From Vaginimicrobium propionicum (GTDB lineage: Bacteria; Actinomycetota; Actinomycetes; Propionibacteriales; Propionibacteriaceae): a stretch of DNA of 64,000 bases. The position numbers and the translations under genes are program-made. Below, one piece after another: positions 28,476-38,048 of this stretch. The stretch spans positions 496,001 to 560,000 of the forward strand of contig NZ_LT706985.1 of NCBI RefSeq assembly GCF_900155645.1. The letters are read 5' to 3'. Every line of letters starts with the position of its first letter. Position 1 is the stretch's first letter. The notes under the pieces were generated by a model. It was not told the origin of the DNA and ran no database searches. It saw nothing but the letters and a program-made list of their open reading frames with translations.

Positions 28476-30209
28476 TTATTCGACTTCGTAAGTCAAATCG
28501 CTCAACTCTTCAGCGAAAGCAGGCCAACGATATTGTTCCTCAAATCTCATTGCCCGCCCCGATGACGTTAAAACTGCAGAAGCATAAAGCGGAGAATTTG
28601 GGTAGGAGATAAGCCGAATCGGATCGTAGTCACCGAAGGGTCCAAAAGAAGTCGTAATAGCGGCGTCTAGATCCGTTGAGAATACGGCGAAGTGGGGGGC
28701 GGTCGGAGTGGCGGCTAAAATCATCAACGAGGAAACTGAGCTCCAAGCTACATCTCTAATTGATGTAATTTGATTGGGACCTTCATTTAGGATTTGGTAA
28801 CGCCAATTGCCCACGTAAAGACCGTCACCAAACTGCAATCTGGCCAGACCATAAATCTGGTGGTCAGATTCTTGGGCGACAATCGCGACCCTAGTCACGT
28901 CTGGTGAAATTTTGAAGGCCACGATAGCAGAAGCGCTTAAACCATCAACACGGGTTGTCTGTACGCTAAGGTCATCACCAAGTCGACAAATGACTGGGTC
29001 ACCATCTACCTGCGCTGACCACCAAAAATGCCCAGCAGCGTATTGTAAAGAGTTGATTTTCTCGGCCTCAAATACTTTTTGGGGTTTAGCATTCCTCGCA
29101 ACCACCCACACTTGACGCGTATCCCCAGTGACAACGCCGAGCTGATTGCCAGAGATTGCTATTTTTCCGATAGCCAAGTTTTCAACATTGAAACCGCTGT
29201 CTAGCTGCCCAACCACTCCTGATCTAGTGGTAAGGGTCACGATCTTGCCGCCTTGCACCCCGTAGAGTTCCGGTTTACCATTTTGTCTTTCAGGAGCCAG
29301 CACACCAAGGTTTTCGGGTCGAACCCGCCCGTCGGCGCCAGCACCTGGCACCGACAGCACGTGACCACCAGCTTTTAGTTGAATAGCAGCAACCCCGTCT
29401 AACTCTCGTAGCGTCCATAGCAGCTGGGCAGCGATTAAACCGCGTTCACGGGCAGGCAATTTCTCCACCTCAACACTAAATGAGACATGCGCAGTCGCAT
29501 CCTCACCTACCCAAGTACCAGACGTAGTGGCATCGGCTGGGAATAAATTCTGGACGCCATCGGCTAACCAATTGTCAGGACCAGCCAAGAGTTTGCGCAC
29601 CACGTTATCTGGCTGCAAAGAACTTGTGGGCATGAAAATTTGCTCTGGCACTACAGACTGCGAATCTAAAGAAATATAAAAAAGTGTTACAGGCTTAAAT
29701 GAACGCTTGAATCGTTGTGCGGAAAGCATTATTCCTTCGCCAGGGTTAGAAATGCGCCATTGTCCCTCAATACGTTGCATTTTGAAATCGTGCGAAAATG
29801 GCTTTTGCGCTATTGACGTATAGCGACCGGCTTCATCTAAACGCCCCATTTGATTAGCTCTCAAAAGAGCTGTGCCATCTTTAGAAATGATGGTCGCTTG
29901 AGATGCATCCGAGTAGATGATCGCTTGGTTGTCCGGATCCCAGGCGGTGCTGGCTTCTGCCGTCAAATACTGCCTAGCGACTTCGTAATTTCTCGCCGGC
30001 GATTCCAAAGCAGACAAAAACCCCTCCAAAATTAATTCCGGGTCACCGTCTTTAACTGGGGGCAGAGCTGCCACATCTATCTGTGGAAAGTTACGGCCAG
30101 ATTCAGTATTTGGCACGTATTCGATTGACCCGCTGGTCGGGACTCTAGCGCACCCACACACCATCATCATCAGGATGATAACGCCAATTATTACCCTACG
30201 ACTAGGCAT
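28476..30209 (-). CDS. lpqB: LpqB: lipoprotein partner of MtrAB
   Basis: About 577 residues from the ATG at 30209, which has GGAGG seven bases upstream; the frame opens 12 codons further into mtrB but that is unlikely. Signal peptide with hydrophobic VIIGVIILMMM and lipobox VCGC gives a lipidated Cys near residue 20. A GerMN domain follows (PVTLFYISLDSQ, then VVRKLLAGP), then a beta-propeller-like C-terminal half. In mycobacteria LpqB binds the MtrB sensor from outside and tunes cell-wall and division responses. Last gene of mtrA-mtrB-lpqB. Confidence 0.92.
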   Translation of the reverse strand: MPSRRVIIGVIILMMMVCGCARVPTSGSIEYVPNTESGRNFPQIDVAALPPVKDGDPELILEGFLSALESPARNYEVARQYLTAEASTAWDPDNQAIIYSDASQATIISKDGTALLRANQMGRLDEAGRYTSIAQKPFSHDFKMQRIEGQWRISNPGEGIMLSAQRFKRSFKPVTLFYISLDSQSVVPEQIFMPTSSLQPDNVVRKLLAGPDNWLADGVQNLFPADATTSGTWVGEDATAHVSFSVEVEKLPARERGLIAAQLLWTLRELDGVAAIQLKAGGHVLSVPGAGADGRVRPENLGVLAPERQNGKPELYGVQGGKIVTLTTRSGVVGQLDSGFNVENLAIGKIAISGNQLGVVTGDTRQVWVVARNAKPQKVFEAEKINSLQYAAGHFWWSAQVDGDPVICRLGDDLSVQTTRVDGLSASAIVAFKISPDVTRVAIVAQESDHQIYGLARLQFGDGLYVGNWRYQILNEGPNQITSIRDVAWSSVSSLMILAATPTAPHFAVFSTDLDAAITTSFGPFGDYDPIRLISYPNSPLYASAVLTSSGRAMRFEEQYRWPAFAEELSDLTYEVE

Positions 30210-31743
30210 TATTATCCTCCGGTTCCAGGGGTAAGGCAGAGGCAATCAATTCGATACTCGGACTTTTTGGCAAGGTTAACCGAAATTGCGCCCCACACCC
30301 AGGTTTGCCCCAAGCTTCTAACCAGCCATTGTGAAGATGGGCGTCGGCTAAGGCTATGGAAAGACCCAAACCTGTTCCCCCAAGCACCCTATTCCGAGAT
30401 GGGTCAGCACGCCAGAAACGATGAAATACTAATTCTGCCTGATCAGTTTGGAAACCTACTCCATGATCTCGAACCGTAACTGCTACGCAATCATTGTCTG
30501 CTGCCAAATGCACTTCAATAGGGTGCTGACGCCCATGCTCGATGGCATTGGATAACAGATTTCTGACAATGCGACGGATGCGTCTAGGGTCGCATTCGAC
30601 GATGCAGTCTCCTTGAGCAACTAGAGACATTTCAGCACCCATCTGACGCGCTATAGAATTAGCTGCGCCTATTTCGCTAGAAACTAATTCCGCTAAGTCG
30701 GTTTCTTCAAGGCTGAGTAAAGCAGCCCCAGCATCAAATCGTGATATCTCTAACAAGTCAGCCAACATAACCTCAAAACGGTTAATCTGGCCACCTAATA
30801 ACTCGGTGGTACGTCGCTGAGTAGGTGGCAACTCGCTTCTAGACTCATAGAGCACATCTACTGCCATCCGCATGGTGGTCAACGGGGTACGCAATTCGTG
30901 ACTAACATCAGAGACAAATTGTTGCTGTACTTTAGACAAATCTTCAAGTTGTTGAATTTGTTTCTGCAAAGTGGACGCCATTGAATTCATCGATTTGCCA
31001 AGGTCAGCAATCTCGTCACAACCCTCAACTTTCATTCGTTCATCAAGATTGCCGTCCGCAATGCGCAACGCAACGTCTCTAGCTTCGATAACTGGCGAAG
31101 TGACTCGTCTTGAAATAAGCCAAGAGGAAATAGACAAAGCGATCAATAGCACTACCCCAACCGAGGCTAAGGCCTGCCAAACAACATCCAAGGTGGCAAT
31201 TTCGCGGCTTTGCGGGAAAAGAAAATAAACCGGAAATTTTTGGCCATTTGTAGTCTGGAGGTTTCCTCCGATCACCAATCCTGGTTCTGACGAGGAATCT
31301 TGATAAACAATATTGGTTGGAGTGACCCAAAGCCCAGCACCACCTTGCTCGACTTGGTCTCTAAGAGCATCGGGCACTGATGAAGCCGTTATCGACCGCG
31401 AGATATAAACTGAGGATCCGGCTTCAACGACCACTCCGTACTGGCTCGGCTCAGAGCCCATCTCGACGGCTAATTGCCCTAATCGCTCATATAAAGATCC
31501 AGTAGCTAAATCTGTTTGAGTTATTTGGTCTTGCATCCTGGCTAAAGCAGTTGAGGCCTCAGCTTCAGCAGCCTGACGCTTTCCTTCCAATACACCGGTC
31601 GTTACTCGCTGAAGTATCAGTGCGCCACCAACCAAACAAATCAGCAGACTCATGACAATGGTGGAAACAACCACCCGCGTCAAGATAGAAGACCGCCAAG
31701 CTTTTATTGCTCGCGTCACCAGTTTCGGCTGATAGATAGCCAC
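30202..31743 (-). CDS. mtrB: MtrB: membrane sensor histidine kinase
   Basis: 513 residues. Two membrane segments (VVVSTIVMSLLICLVGGAL and VVLLIALSISSWLI) flank an extracellular sensor of about 150 residues; then HAMP (SRRVTSPVIEARDVAL), a DHp domain with FVSDVSHELRTPLTTMRM, and HATPase boxes NLLSNAIEHG, DHGVGF and GGTGLGLSIA. It phosphorylates MtrA, located 3 bases upstream. The stop lies within a few bases of the lpqB start. Targets in relatives are cell division, wall metabolism and osmoregulation genes. Confidence 0.95.
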   Translation of the reverse strand: MAIYQPKLVTRAIKAWRSSILTRVVVSTIVMSLLICLVGGALILQRVTTGVLEGKRQAAEAEASTALARMQDQITQTDLATGSLYERLGQLAVEMGSEPSQYGVVVEAGSSVYISRSITASSVPDALRDQVEQGGAGLWVTPTNIVYQDSSSEPGLVIGGNLQTTNGQKFPVYFLFPQSREIATLDVVWQALASVGVVLLIALSISSWLISRRVTSPVIEARDVALRIADGNLDERMKVEGCDEIADLGKSMNSMASTLQKQIQQLEDLSKVQQQFVSDVSHELRTPLTTMRMAVDVLYESRSELPPTQRRTTELLGGQINRFEVMLADLLEISRFDAGAALLSLEETDLAELVSSEIGAANSIARQMGAEMSLVAQGDCIVECDPRRIRRIVRNLLSNAIEHGRQHPIEVHLAADNDCVAVTVRDHGVGFQTDQAELVFHRFWRADPSRNRVLGGTGLGLSIALADAHLHNGWLEAWGKPGCGAQFRLTLPKSPSIELIASALPLEPEDNNA

Positions 31744-31746
31744 GCG

Positions 31747-32454
31747 CTATAACTCAGATGTCTCTCCGGCGCGATAGCCGACGCCACGAACAGTGACGAC
31801 GATTACCGGATGTTCCGGGTCGTGCTCAATTTTAGAACGGAGCCGTTGTACATGGACATTAACTAGGCGTGTATCAGCGGCATGACGATAGCCCCAAACT
31901 TTCTCTAATAACTGCTCGCGGCTAAAAACCTGACGCGGTTTAGAAGCTAAAGCTGTTAAGAGATCAAATTCCAGTGGAGTTAAGTTCAGCTCTTCATCCC
32001 CACGCTTAACGCAGTGACTTTCTGTACTTATTTCTAGGTCGCCGATACGAAGTGTCGCGTCCTGACCTGAGCTCTGATTGCGTAGCCGTGCACGTATCCT
32101 GGCAAGAAGTTCTTTAACTTTGAAAGGTTTAGAAACATAATCATCAGCCCCAGCCTCTAGGCCTTTTACGACATCATTCGTGTCACTGCGAGCCGTTAAC
32201 ATGATGATCGGTACCCCAGATTTTTCTCGGATTTCGCCGCAGACCTCCACACCGTCTTTACCTGGGAGCATCACGTCAAGCAAAACTATATCTGGATTGT
32301 TTTGTCGAAAGGCCGCCACAGCCTTGTCGCCGGTCGGGCACAATACACAGTCGAAACCTTCCTGGTGCAACACCAGTTGAAGCATCTCTGATAGCGCTGC
32401 GTCGTCATCGACAACCAACACTTTTGTTCTTTCTTGACTGCGTCGATCCGTCAT
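31747..32454 (-). CDS. mtrA: MtrA: OmpR-family response regulator
   Basis: 235 residues: receiver domain with VLVVDDDAAL, phospho-acceptor DIVLLDVMLPGKDG, Thr/Lys switch positions (IIMLTARSD, YVSKPFKVKELLARIRARL), and a winged-helix domain (LEISTESHCVKRGD, LTPLEFDLLTALASKP, VWGYRHAADTRLVNVHVQRLR). This is the essential actinobacterial MtrA, controlling oriC/division and wall hydrolase genes in relatives. First gene of mtrA-mtrB-lpqB; 72 bases separate it from yqgE downstream of no shared promoter that I can identify. Confidence 0.95.
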   Translation of the reverse strand: MTDRRSQERTKVLVVDDDAALSEMLQLVLHQEGFDCVLCPTGDKAVAAFRQNNPDIVLLDVMLPGKDGVEVCGEIREKSGVPIIMLTARSDTNDVVKGLEAGADDYVSKPFKVKELLARIRARLRNQSSGQDATLRIGDLEISTESHCVKRGDEELNLTPLEFDLLTALASKPRQVFSREQLLEKVWGYRHAADTRLVNVHVQRLRSKIEHDPEHPVIVVTVRGVGYRAGETSEL

Positions 32455-32526
32455 ATTCGCCGCCTATCTGCTCACCAATTCAATCAACATGTTAGCGAGC
32501 AAGAACGATAAAATTGCTGACGGCGC

Positions 32527-33093
32527 TCAGTTCATCTTCGGATCTGATACCCACGAGGCTGTCATACCAAGCAAACCTCCTTGACGACGCAGCACGTTTC
32601 GCCATAGCTTTTCGGGTTTAGCGGTAAAAAAATCGACGCTGGTGGCTTTAACCACATGCCAAAAACCTTTTTCCAGTTCCTCATTTAATTGACCTGGTCC
32701 CCAACCGGCATAACCAGCATAAATTCTTAATTGGGAGTAAGTTCCGGCAACCAATTCTTTAGGGGTGTCTAGGTGAAGTAAGCCCACATTGCCAATAATT
32801 TTTCGCCAACCCAAAGGTTCTTCGTCAAGCTCGTCCACGCTAGCCAAACAAATAGCCCCATTTGGCGATACCGGGCCACCGGAGAACATTTTTTGTGGTG
32901 GACAGGTCAGGTGTGACCAACCAGGTAGGTACTCATCTATCCCTAATTGAGTCATTTTGTTAAGAGCCACCCCCAGCGCACCGGTTTCATCATTATCAAG
33001 AATCAGCACCACCGAGCGAGTGAAGTAACCGCTAACAGTTGCCACATCGGCGACGATTAAATCACCAATCTTAGGCACCTTGGTCAAAGTCAC
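32527..33093 (-). CDS. YqgE/AlgH family protein (DUF179)
   Basis: 188 residues of the UPF0301/AlgH family: GDLIVADVATVSGYFTRSVV, DNDETGALGVALN, FSGGPVSP, then GYAGWGPGQLNEELEKGFW. These are the conserved blocks of the family. The structure is known for several homologues but the function is not. GTG start. It is divergent from the Pif1-like gene across only 48 bases, which must hold both promoters, and it precedes mtrA on the same strand. Confidence 0.88.
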   Translation of the reverse strand: MTLTKVPKIGDLIVADVATVSGYFTRSVVLILDNDETGALGVALNKMTQLGIDEYLPGWSHLTCPPQKMFSGGPVSPNGAICLASVDELDEEPLGWRKIIGNVGLLHLDTPKELVAGTYSQLRIYAGYAGWGPGQLNEELEKGFWHVVKATSVDFFTAKPEKLWRNVLRRQGGLLGMTASWVSDPKMN

Positions 33094-33141
33094 ATTTATA
33101 GTCTTACATGACGGAACAAATAATGGTGCACACTATAAGAT

Positions 33142-35358
33142 GTGACGTCATCAATAGAGATAACGGACGAGTTTGCTTCGGCTTTAGAATTATTGCGGGC
33201 TGGTCAATCTGTTTTTATTACCGGTAATGCCGGTACTGGCAAATCAACTTTAATTCGATATTTCATGGATAAGTCTAATAGAAATATTGTAGTGGCTGCG
33301 CCCACTGGGGTTGCAGCATTAAATGTTGATGGCTATACCCTACACAGACTCTTTGGCTATTCTGCCCTAACAACTATTCAAGATATTAAATCTGGGGACG
33401 CTAAGCCTGGAAAATTTTGCCCAATCATCAGAAAACTAGACACCCTAGTCATAGACGAAGTTTCGATGGTTAGAGCTGATTTATTCGATATGGTAGTTGC
33501 CACTCTTGAACGTTTCGGCCCTAAACCAGGAACACCTTTTGGTGGCGTTCAATTGGTGCTAGTTGGCGATCTATATCAGTTACCTCCAGTCGTCAGAGAA
33601 GACGAAAAAGAATACTTTAAAACATTTTACGACAGTCCATATTTCTTTTCGGCTCATAGCTATTCCAAACGGCTGTTTCCAACCATTAATTTGACGAAAG
33701 TATTCCGTCAGCTTGGTGACGATCGATTAGTTAATATGCTTAATGCGATACGCACAGGAAGAACAACTACTGCAACTTTGGCAGAAATAAATTCGCGAAC
33801 CAACAGCGATTTTGATCCTAGTGGGGACGAGTTTTGGCTAACTTTAGGCACAACAAATCGCATAGTGGATGCCACCAACCGCCGCCGACTCTCACAACTT
33901 CCTGGGGAAGCCATAACTTCTTATGCGAAAATTTCTGGCGACACCGACGGTTTTGAACCACCGACTCCCCTGGAACTAACTTTCAAAATTGGCGCCCAAG
34001 TAATGATGCTCTCTAATGACCCGGCTAGACGTTGGGTTAACGGCAGCATAGGCGTAATCACCGACGTGATTATTAATGAACAGATGGCAGATGATTCAAT
34101 CAATGTTCAGGTGAGACTAACAACCGGATCTATTATTGAGTTCTCCACTCACACGTGGGATATTACCCGTCCTACTACCCGAGGCGGGACATTAAGAAAA
34201 GAGACGGTGGGAAGTTTTACTCAACTGCCATTCAAATTGGCTTGGGCAATAACTATTCACAAGTCACAAGGTCAAACACTCAATCGAGCAATCATTGACC
34301 TATCCGGTGGGACGTTTGCTAGTGGACAACTCTACGTCGCCTTGTCTCGATGTAAGAGTCTCGAAGGTATTGTGCTGAAACGCGCGATTCAACCAAAAGA
34401 CTTAAAAACAGACTTTAGAATTCGTGAGTTTTTAGATGACGCCACCAGCAAACTAAAAACGCAAGATTTCTGCTATCTGGGAATGATTTGTGTCGGTCGC
34501 AAAGATGGATTTGTTCGTCCGATTGAAATTGCAGTGGCAAATGACGAGGGTGATGTTTTCGAGACGCTGATTAACCCAACACGTGACATTGGTGATGCAG
34601 CTAGCCAATATGGGCTTAGCGCTGGCGATCTTCAAGCCGGACCGACTCTGCGCCAAGCTTGGCCGGCAATAGAGAAGCAACTTTTTGGGCGCGCAGTCAT
34701 TTGTTGTGAGCAAGACGCGCTAAATATCCTGGACACAGAGCTAAAACGCAATGGCTTAATCGCACCATTTGAAAATATTTTGGTATTGGCTGGCGATCAC
34801 GATGATTACGTTTCAGCTCGCGAAGCTGCATTAGCGGTCAGAAAATTAGCTAAGCATCAAAAGCATCTAGCAGGATGCCCCTATATTCCTAACGCTAGTT
34901 TTGATGAAAACTTAGATTCATTTGTGCTTGCCAGAAACGGTTTCATCACTGCTTGTGGAGCAGCGGCCGACGTTAGCCAAGCTATCTCTACCAACATTGT
35001 AGATATGCCATTATCGGAACGCACCAAAGCGCTATTAGCCCGGTTCAAAGAAGATTACGGTATAAAAATTAGTTATCAAGAGCCAGTAACAACCAGTATC
35101 AATACTTATCTAATTCAAGGGATACGAGTTTGTTTCACTGGTACCGCATATGTGGACAACAAGATTTATAGCCGCGAAGAAATGGAGTCAATAGCTAGCA
35201 ACGCTGGGTTAATACCGGTATCAAATGTGTCTAAAACTAGGTGCGACATTTTAATTGCAGCAGATTTGGCGACACTTTCTGGAAAAGCGAAAAAAGCACG
35301 AGAGTTCAAAAAACCAATCTTTAGCGCAGCAGAATTCCTGCACGCCGTCGAACCTTAA
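33142..35358 (+). CDS. Pif1-type helicase fused to DnaQ-like (inactive) region and BRCT domain
   Basis: 738 residues. Residues about 1-435 form a Pif1/RecD-like SF1B helicase: Walker A TGNAGTGKSTLIRYF, motif Ia APTGVAALNV, Walker B DTLVIDEVSMVRADLFD, motif III LVGDLYQLPPV, motif IV TKVFRQ, and the UvrD_C-like LAWAITIHKSQGQT with YVALSRC. Residues about 450-530 align to the DnaQ exonuclease layout (IEIAVANDEGDVFETLINP, YGLSAGDLQAGPTLRQAW, LKRNG), but the catalytic DxE strand reads MICVGRKDG and the HNxxFD block reads CCEQDALN, so nuclease activity is probably lost. Residues about 660-738 form a BRCT domain (GIRVCFTGTAY, CDILIAADL). GTG start. Probable role: replication or repair helicase; targets unknown. 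Confidence 0.87.
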   Translation: MTSSIEITDEFASALELLRAGQSVFITGNAGTGKSTLIRYFMDKSNRNIVVAAPTGVAALNVDGYTLHRLFGYSALTTIQDIKSGDAKPGKFCPIIRKLDTLVIDEVSMVRADLFDMVVATLERFGPKPGTPFGGVQLVLVGDLYQLPPVVREDEKEYFKTFYDSPYFFSAHSYSKRLFPTINLTKVFRQLGDDRLVNMLNAIRTGRTTTATLAEINSRTNSDFDPSGDEFWLTLGTTNRIVDATNRRRLSQLPGEAITSYAKISGDTDGFEPPTPLELTFKIGAQVMMLSNDPARRWVNGSIGVITDVIINEQMADDSINVQVRLTTGSIIEFSTHTWDITRPTTRGGTLRKETVGSFTQLPFKLAWAITIHKSQGQTLNRAIIDLSGGTFASGQLYVALSRCKSLEGIVLKRAIQPKDLKTDFRIREFLDDATSKLKTQDFCYLGMICVGRKDGFVRPIEIAVANDEGDVFETLINPTRDIGDAASQYGLSAGDLQAGPTLRQAWPAIEKQLFGRAVICCEQDALNILDTELKRNGLIAPFENILVLAGDHDDYVSAREAALAVRKLAKHQKHLAGCPYIPNASFDENLDSFVLARNGFITACGAAADVSQAISTNIVDMPLSERTKALLARFKEDYGIKISYQEPVTTSINTYLIQGIRVCFTGTAYVDNKIYSREEMESIASNAGLIPVSNVSKTRCDILIAADLATLSGKAKKAREFKKPIFSAAEFLHAVEP

Positions 35359-35430
35359 CTAGCTAGCTGGCAAGACGTCACTTACTCCCCTCACTAATCC
35401 AGCCTTATTAGCCAGGTCTAATATCGCTGT

Positions 35431-37929
35431 TTAGCGCAGATATTTGGCAGTTACACTTTCGCTGTTTGCTAATAGATCAGCAAAACTCCCGGCTACAACA
35501 ACTTGACCGCCAGCTTGACCCCCGCCAGGCCCCATATCAATGATGTAATCACCATTTCGGATAACGTCTAAATCGTGCTCGATAACCACGACTGTCGCTC
35601 CATTTGCCATTAACGCATCAAAAACCGAAAGCAGATTCTTTACATCTAGTGGATGCAATCCGATCGTTGGCTCATCAAAGACGAATACCGCGTCATTTTG
35701 TTTGCGTCTAAGCTCGGATGCTAGTTTTAGCCGCTGCGCTTCCCCACCAGAAAGTTTCGTAGTGGCTTCACCTAGCGTGAGGTATCCCAACCCCAAATCC
35801 TTTAATATCTCTAACTTCGCTCTTACTCTTTCTAGGTCACAAACCTCTATAGCCTGACTTACTTCAAGAGCCATTAACTCAGGTAACGAGTAGCTTTCGA
35901 GGTTTGCACCAGGACGCTTAATTAGATAAGCATCCTGGTTATATCTGGCGCCTTTGCAATCTGGGCAAGCTATCTCAACGTCTGGCAAAAATTGAATATC
36001 TAAACTGATCGTGCCAGTGCCCTCACAAGTGGCGCATCTTAATTTGCCGGTGTTATAGGAGAAATCGCCGGCCTTTAAGCCTTTTTCTTTTGCCTGAGGT
36101 GTATGCGCAAATGCTTTTCTTAACTCATCATGAATATTGGCATATGTAGCAACGGTTGAGCGCACATTGACACCAATAGGGGTGGCATCAATCAACTTAA
36201 CCTGTTTAATGCCCTCAGCTTTGATTTCGACGACGTGCTCCGGAAATTTTTTTCTAGCAATTAAAGCTTCCAATGCCGGGACTAAGCTTTCAAGAATTAA
36301 TGTTGTTTTACCTGAGCCAGATACACCAGTAACTACCGTTAGTCGCTGCTGAGGCAGGCAAATATGTGCAGGCTTTACAGTGTGTAAATTGGTGGTGGCT
36401 AACGAAATCTCACCATGCTCAAACAGCTTGCCATCAACAACTCTTGGTCGCATTTCGGTATTTATTTTGTCAGCAAGATAGGAGCCGATAATCGAGGCAG
36501 AGTTGGTTTTTATTGTTTCTTGGTTACCTGTGGCAATTACTCGTCCCCCATCAGCCCCAGACCCAGGACCTAATTCAACAATCCAGTCAGCCTCTTTCAG
36601 TATCTGAGTATCATGGTCGACCAAAATAATTGAATTTCCATCTTTCACTAGGTCTTTCATCACCATATTTAAGCCGAATATATTCGCCGGATGTAACCCA
36701 ATAGATGGTTCGTCGAGAACATAGAGCACGCCGGTTGTGCGGTTGCGCACCGCTCTAGCTAATTGCATTCGCTGTCGCTCACCGGTGGACAAGGTCGCTG
36801 AGGCGCGATCTAGAGTCAAGTATCCAAGACCCAACTCGAGCAGTCTGGTGGCGTTAACCGAGAAAGCTTCACAAATATCTTCAGCCATTTTCGTCAATTC
36901 TGGCGGCATTTTTGCTGGTAGATCCCTAACCCATTCCACTAATTCAGTCAAAGTCATTTGGCAGGTTTGGGCTAAGGATTGGCCATTTATTAAAGGTTTT
37001 CTAGCGTTGTCTGAGAGCCTAGTGCCGCCGCATTTTGGGCAGACGTCCGATTTTAAGAACTTTTCTACCCGTTTCATACCTTTTTCGTCTTTCACCTTTG
37101 CTAGGGCATTTTCGACTGTGTATTTGGCATTGAAATAGGTGAAATCCATTTCTCCGGCAGCACCGGAAGTTTTGTTTTGATAAATCATGTGATGTTTTAT
37201 CGGCGGACCGTTAAATACCAAATCACGCTCTCTAGGGGTTAATTCCTTAAAAGGAATATCAGTACGCACCCCTATCTGTCTGGCGATATCTTTCATTAGC
37301 TTCCACATGAGACTTTGCCAAGGCAATACCGCGCCTTCGTCGATTGTCAAAGACTCATCGGGCACCAAAGTTGACTCATCGACAGTTCTGACGATCCCAG
37401 TGCCTCGACATTGCGGGCAGGCGCCTTGGGAGTTGAAAGCTAACTCTTCCGCACCAGGCGCGTAAAACTTTTCTTCGCAAGTTGGGCACGTAAGTTCCCG
37501 TTCAGCAGCAACTGCTAGGGTAGGCGCCAAATAATGCCCCCTCGGGCAGCAATGGCTAGCCAATCTTGAATACATTAGCCGCAAACTATTTAATAGCTCA
37601 CTTCCGGTGCCAAAGGTGGCTCTTATGCCAGGAACGGCTGGTCGTTGGTGCAGCGCTAGAGCAGCTGGAACATAGCGGATTTCATCGATTTTAGCCTTAG
37701 CAGCTCCGGTCATTCGACGTCTGGTGTAAGTAGATAGGGACTCTAGATATCTCCTGGAACCCTCAGCGTAAAGGACGCCTAGAGCTAGCGACGATTTTCC
37801 TGACCCTGATACCCCCGCTATGCCAACGATCTGATTGAGTGGAATATCAACATCTATATTTTTTAGGTTGTGTACTTTTGCGCCGCGAACCAAAATTTTT
37901 TCAGGTCCGCTACTCACATGACTCTTCAT
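35431..37929 (-). CDS. Short UvrA paralogue (UvrA2-like ABC ATPase)
   Basis: About 832 residues, over 100 shorter than canonical UvrA. Two ABC ATPase modules: Walker A GVSGSGKSSLALGVLYAEG with signature LSTGERQRMQLARA, and Walker A GVSGSGKTTLILE with LSGGEAQRLKLA. Zinc-type cysteines occur at CPTCEEK/CPQCRG, CPKCGG, and CATCEGTGTI/CPDCKGARY. The region between Walker A and the first zinc motif is too short for the UvrB-binding domain, as in UvrA2/DrrC-type paralogues linked to damage tolerance or DNA-drug resistance. I prefer ATG 37929 behind GGTGGGG; TTG 37941 and GTG 37938 are alternatives. Convergent with the Pif1-BRCT gene. Confidence 0.88.
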   Translation of the reverse strand: MKSHVSSGPEKILVRGAKVHNLKNIDVDIPLNQIVGIAGVSGSGKSSLALGVLYAEGSRRYLESLSTYTRRRMTGAAKAKIDEIRYVPAALALHQRPAVPGIRATFGTGSELLNSLRLMYSRLASHCCPRGHYLAPTLAVAAERELTCPTCEEKFYAPGAEELAFNSQGACPQCRGTGIVRTVDESTLVPDESLTIDEGAVLPWQSLMWKLMKDIARQIGVRTDIPFKELTPRERDLVFNGPPIKHHMIYQNKTSGAAGEMDFTYFNAKYTVENALAKVKDEKGMKRVEKFLKSDVCPKCGGTRLSDNARKPLINGQSLAQTCQMTLTELVEWVRDLPAKMPPELTKMAEDICEAFSVNATRLLELGLGYLTLDRASATLSTGERQRMQLARAVRNRTTGVLYVLDEPSIGLHPANIFGLNMVMKDLVKDGNSIILVDHDTQILKEADWIVELGPGSGADGGRVIATGNQETIKTNSASIIGSYLADKINTEMRPRVVDGKLFEHGEISLATTNLHTVKPAHICLPQQRLTVVTGVSGSGKTTLILESLVPALEALIARKKFPEHVVEIKAEGIKQVKLIDATPIGVNVRSTVATYANIHDELRKAFAHTPQAKEKGLKAGDFSYNTGKLRCATCEGTGTISLDIQFLPDVEIACPDCKGARYNQDAYLIKRPGANLESYSLPELMALEVSQAIEVCDLERVRAKLEILKDLGLGYLTLGEATTKLSGGEAQRLKLASELRRKQNDAVFVFDEPTIGLHPLDVKNLLSVFDALMANGATVVVIEHDLDVIRNGDYIIDMGPGGGQAGGQVVVAGSFADLLANSESVTAKYLR

Positions 37930-38048
37930 TAACCCCACCAACTAATCGTTGCTTTATAAAAACCATATCGACTGAACCACTCAGGCGTATTACCGGCAAT
38001 GATGGTTGAGAATGGACGTTTTGGTCGATGACCTAAAAGCTTGGCATT

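Noticed and set aside
35359-35430. Terminator between the Pif1-BRCT gene and the UvrA paralogue
   Set aside because: Only short imperfect inverted repeats; nothing strong enough to claim.
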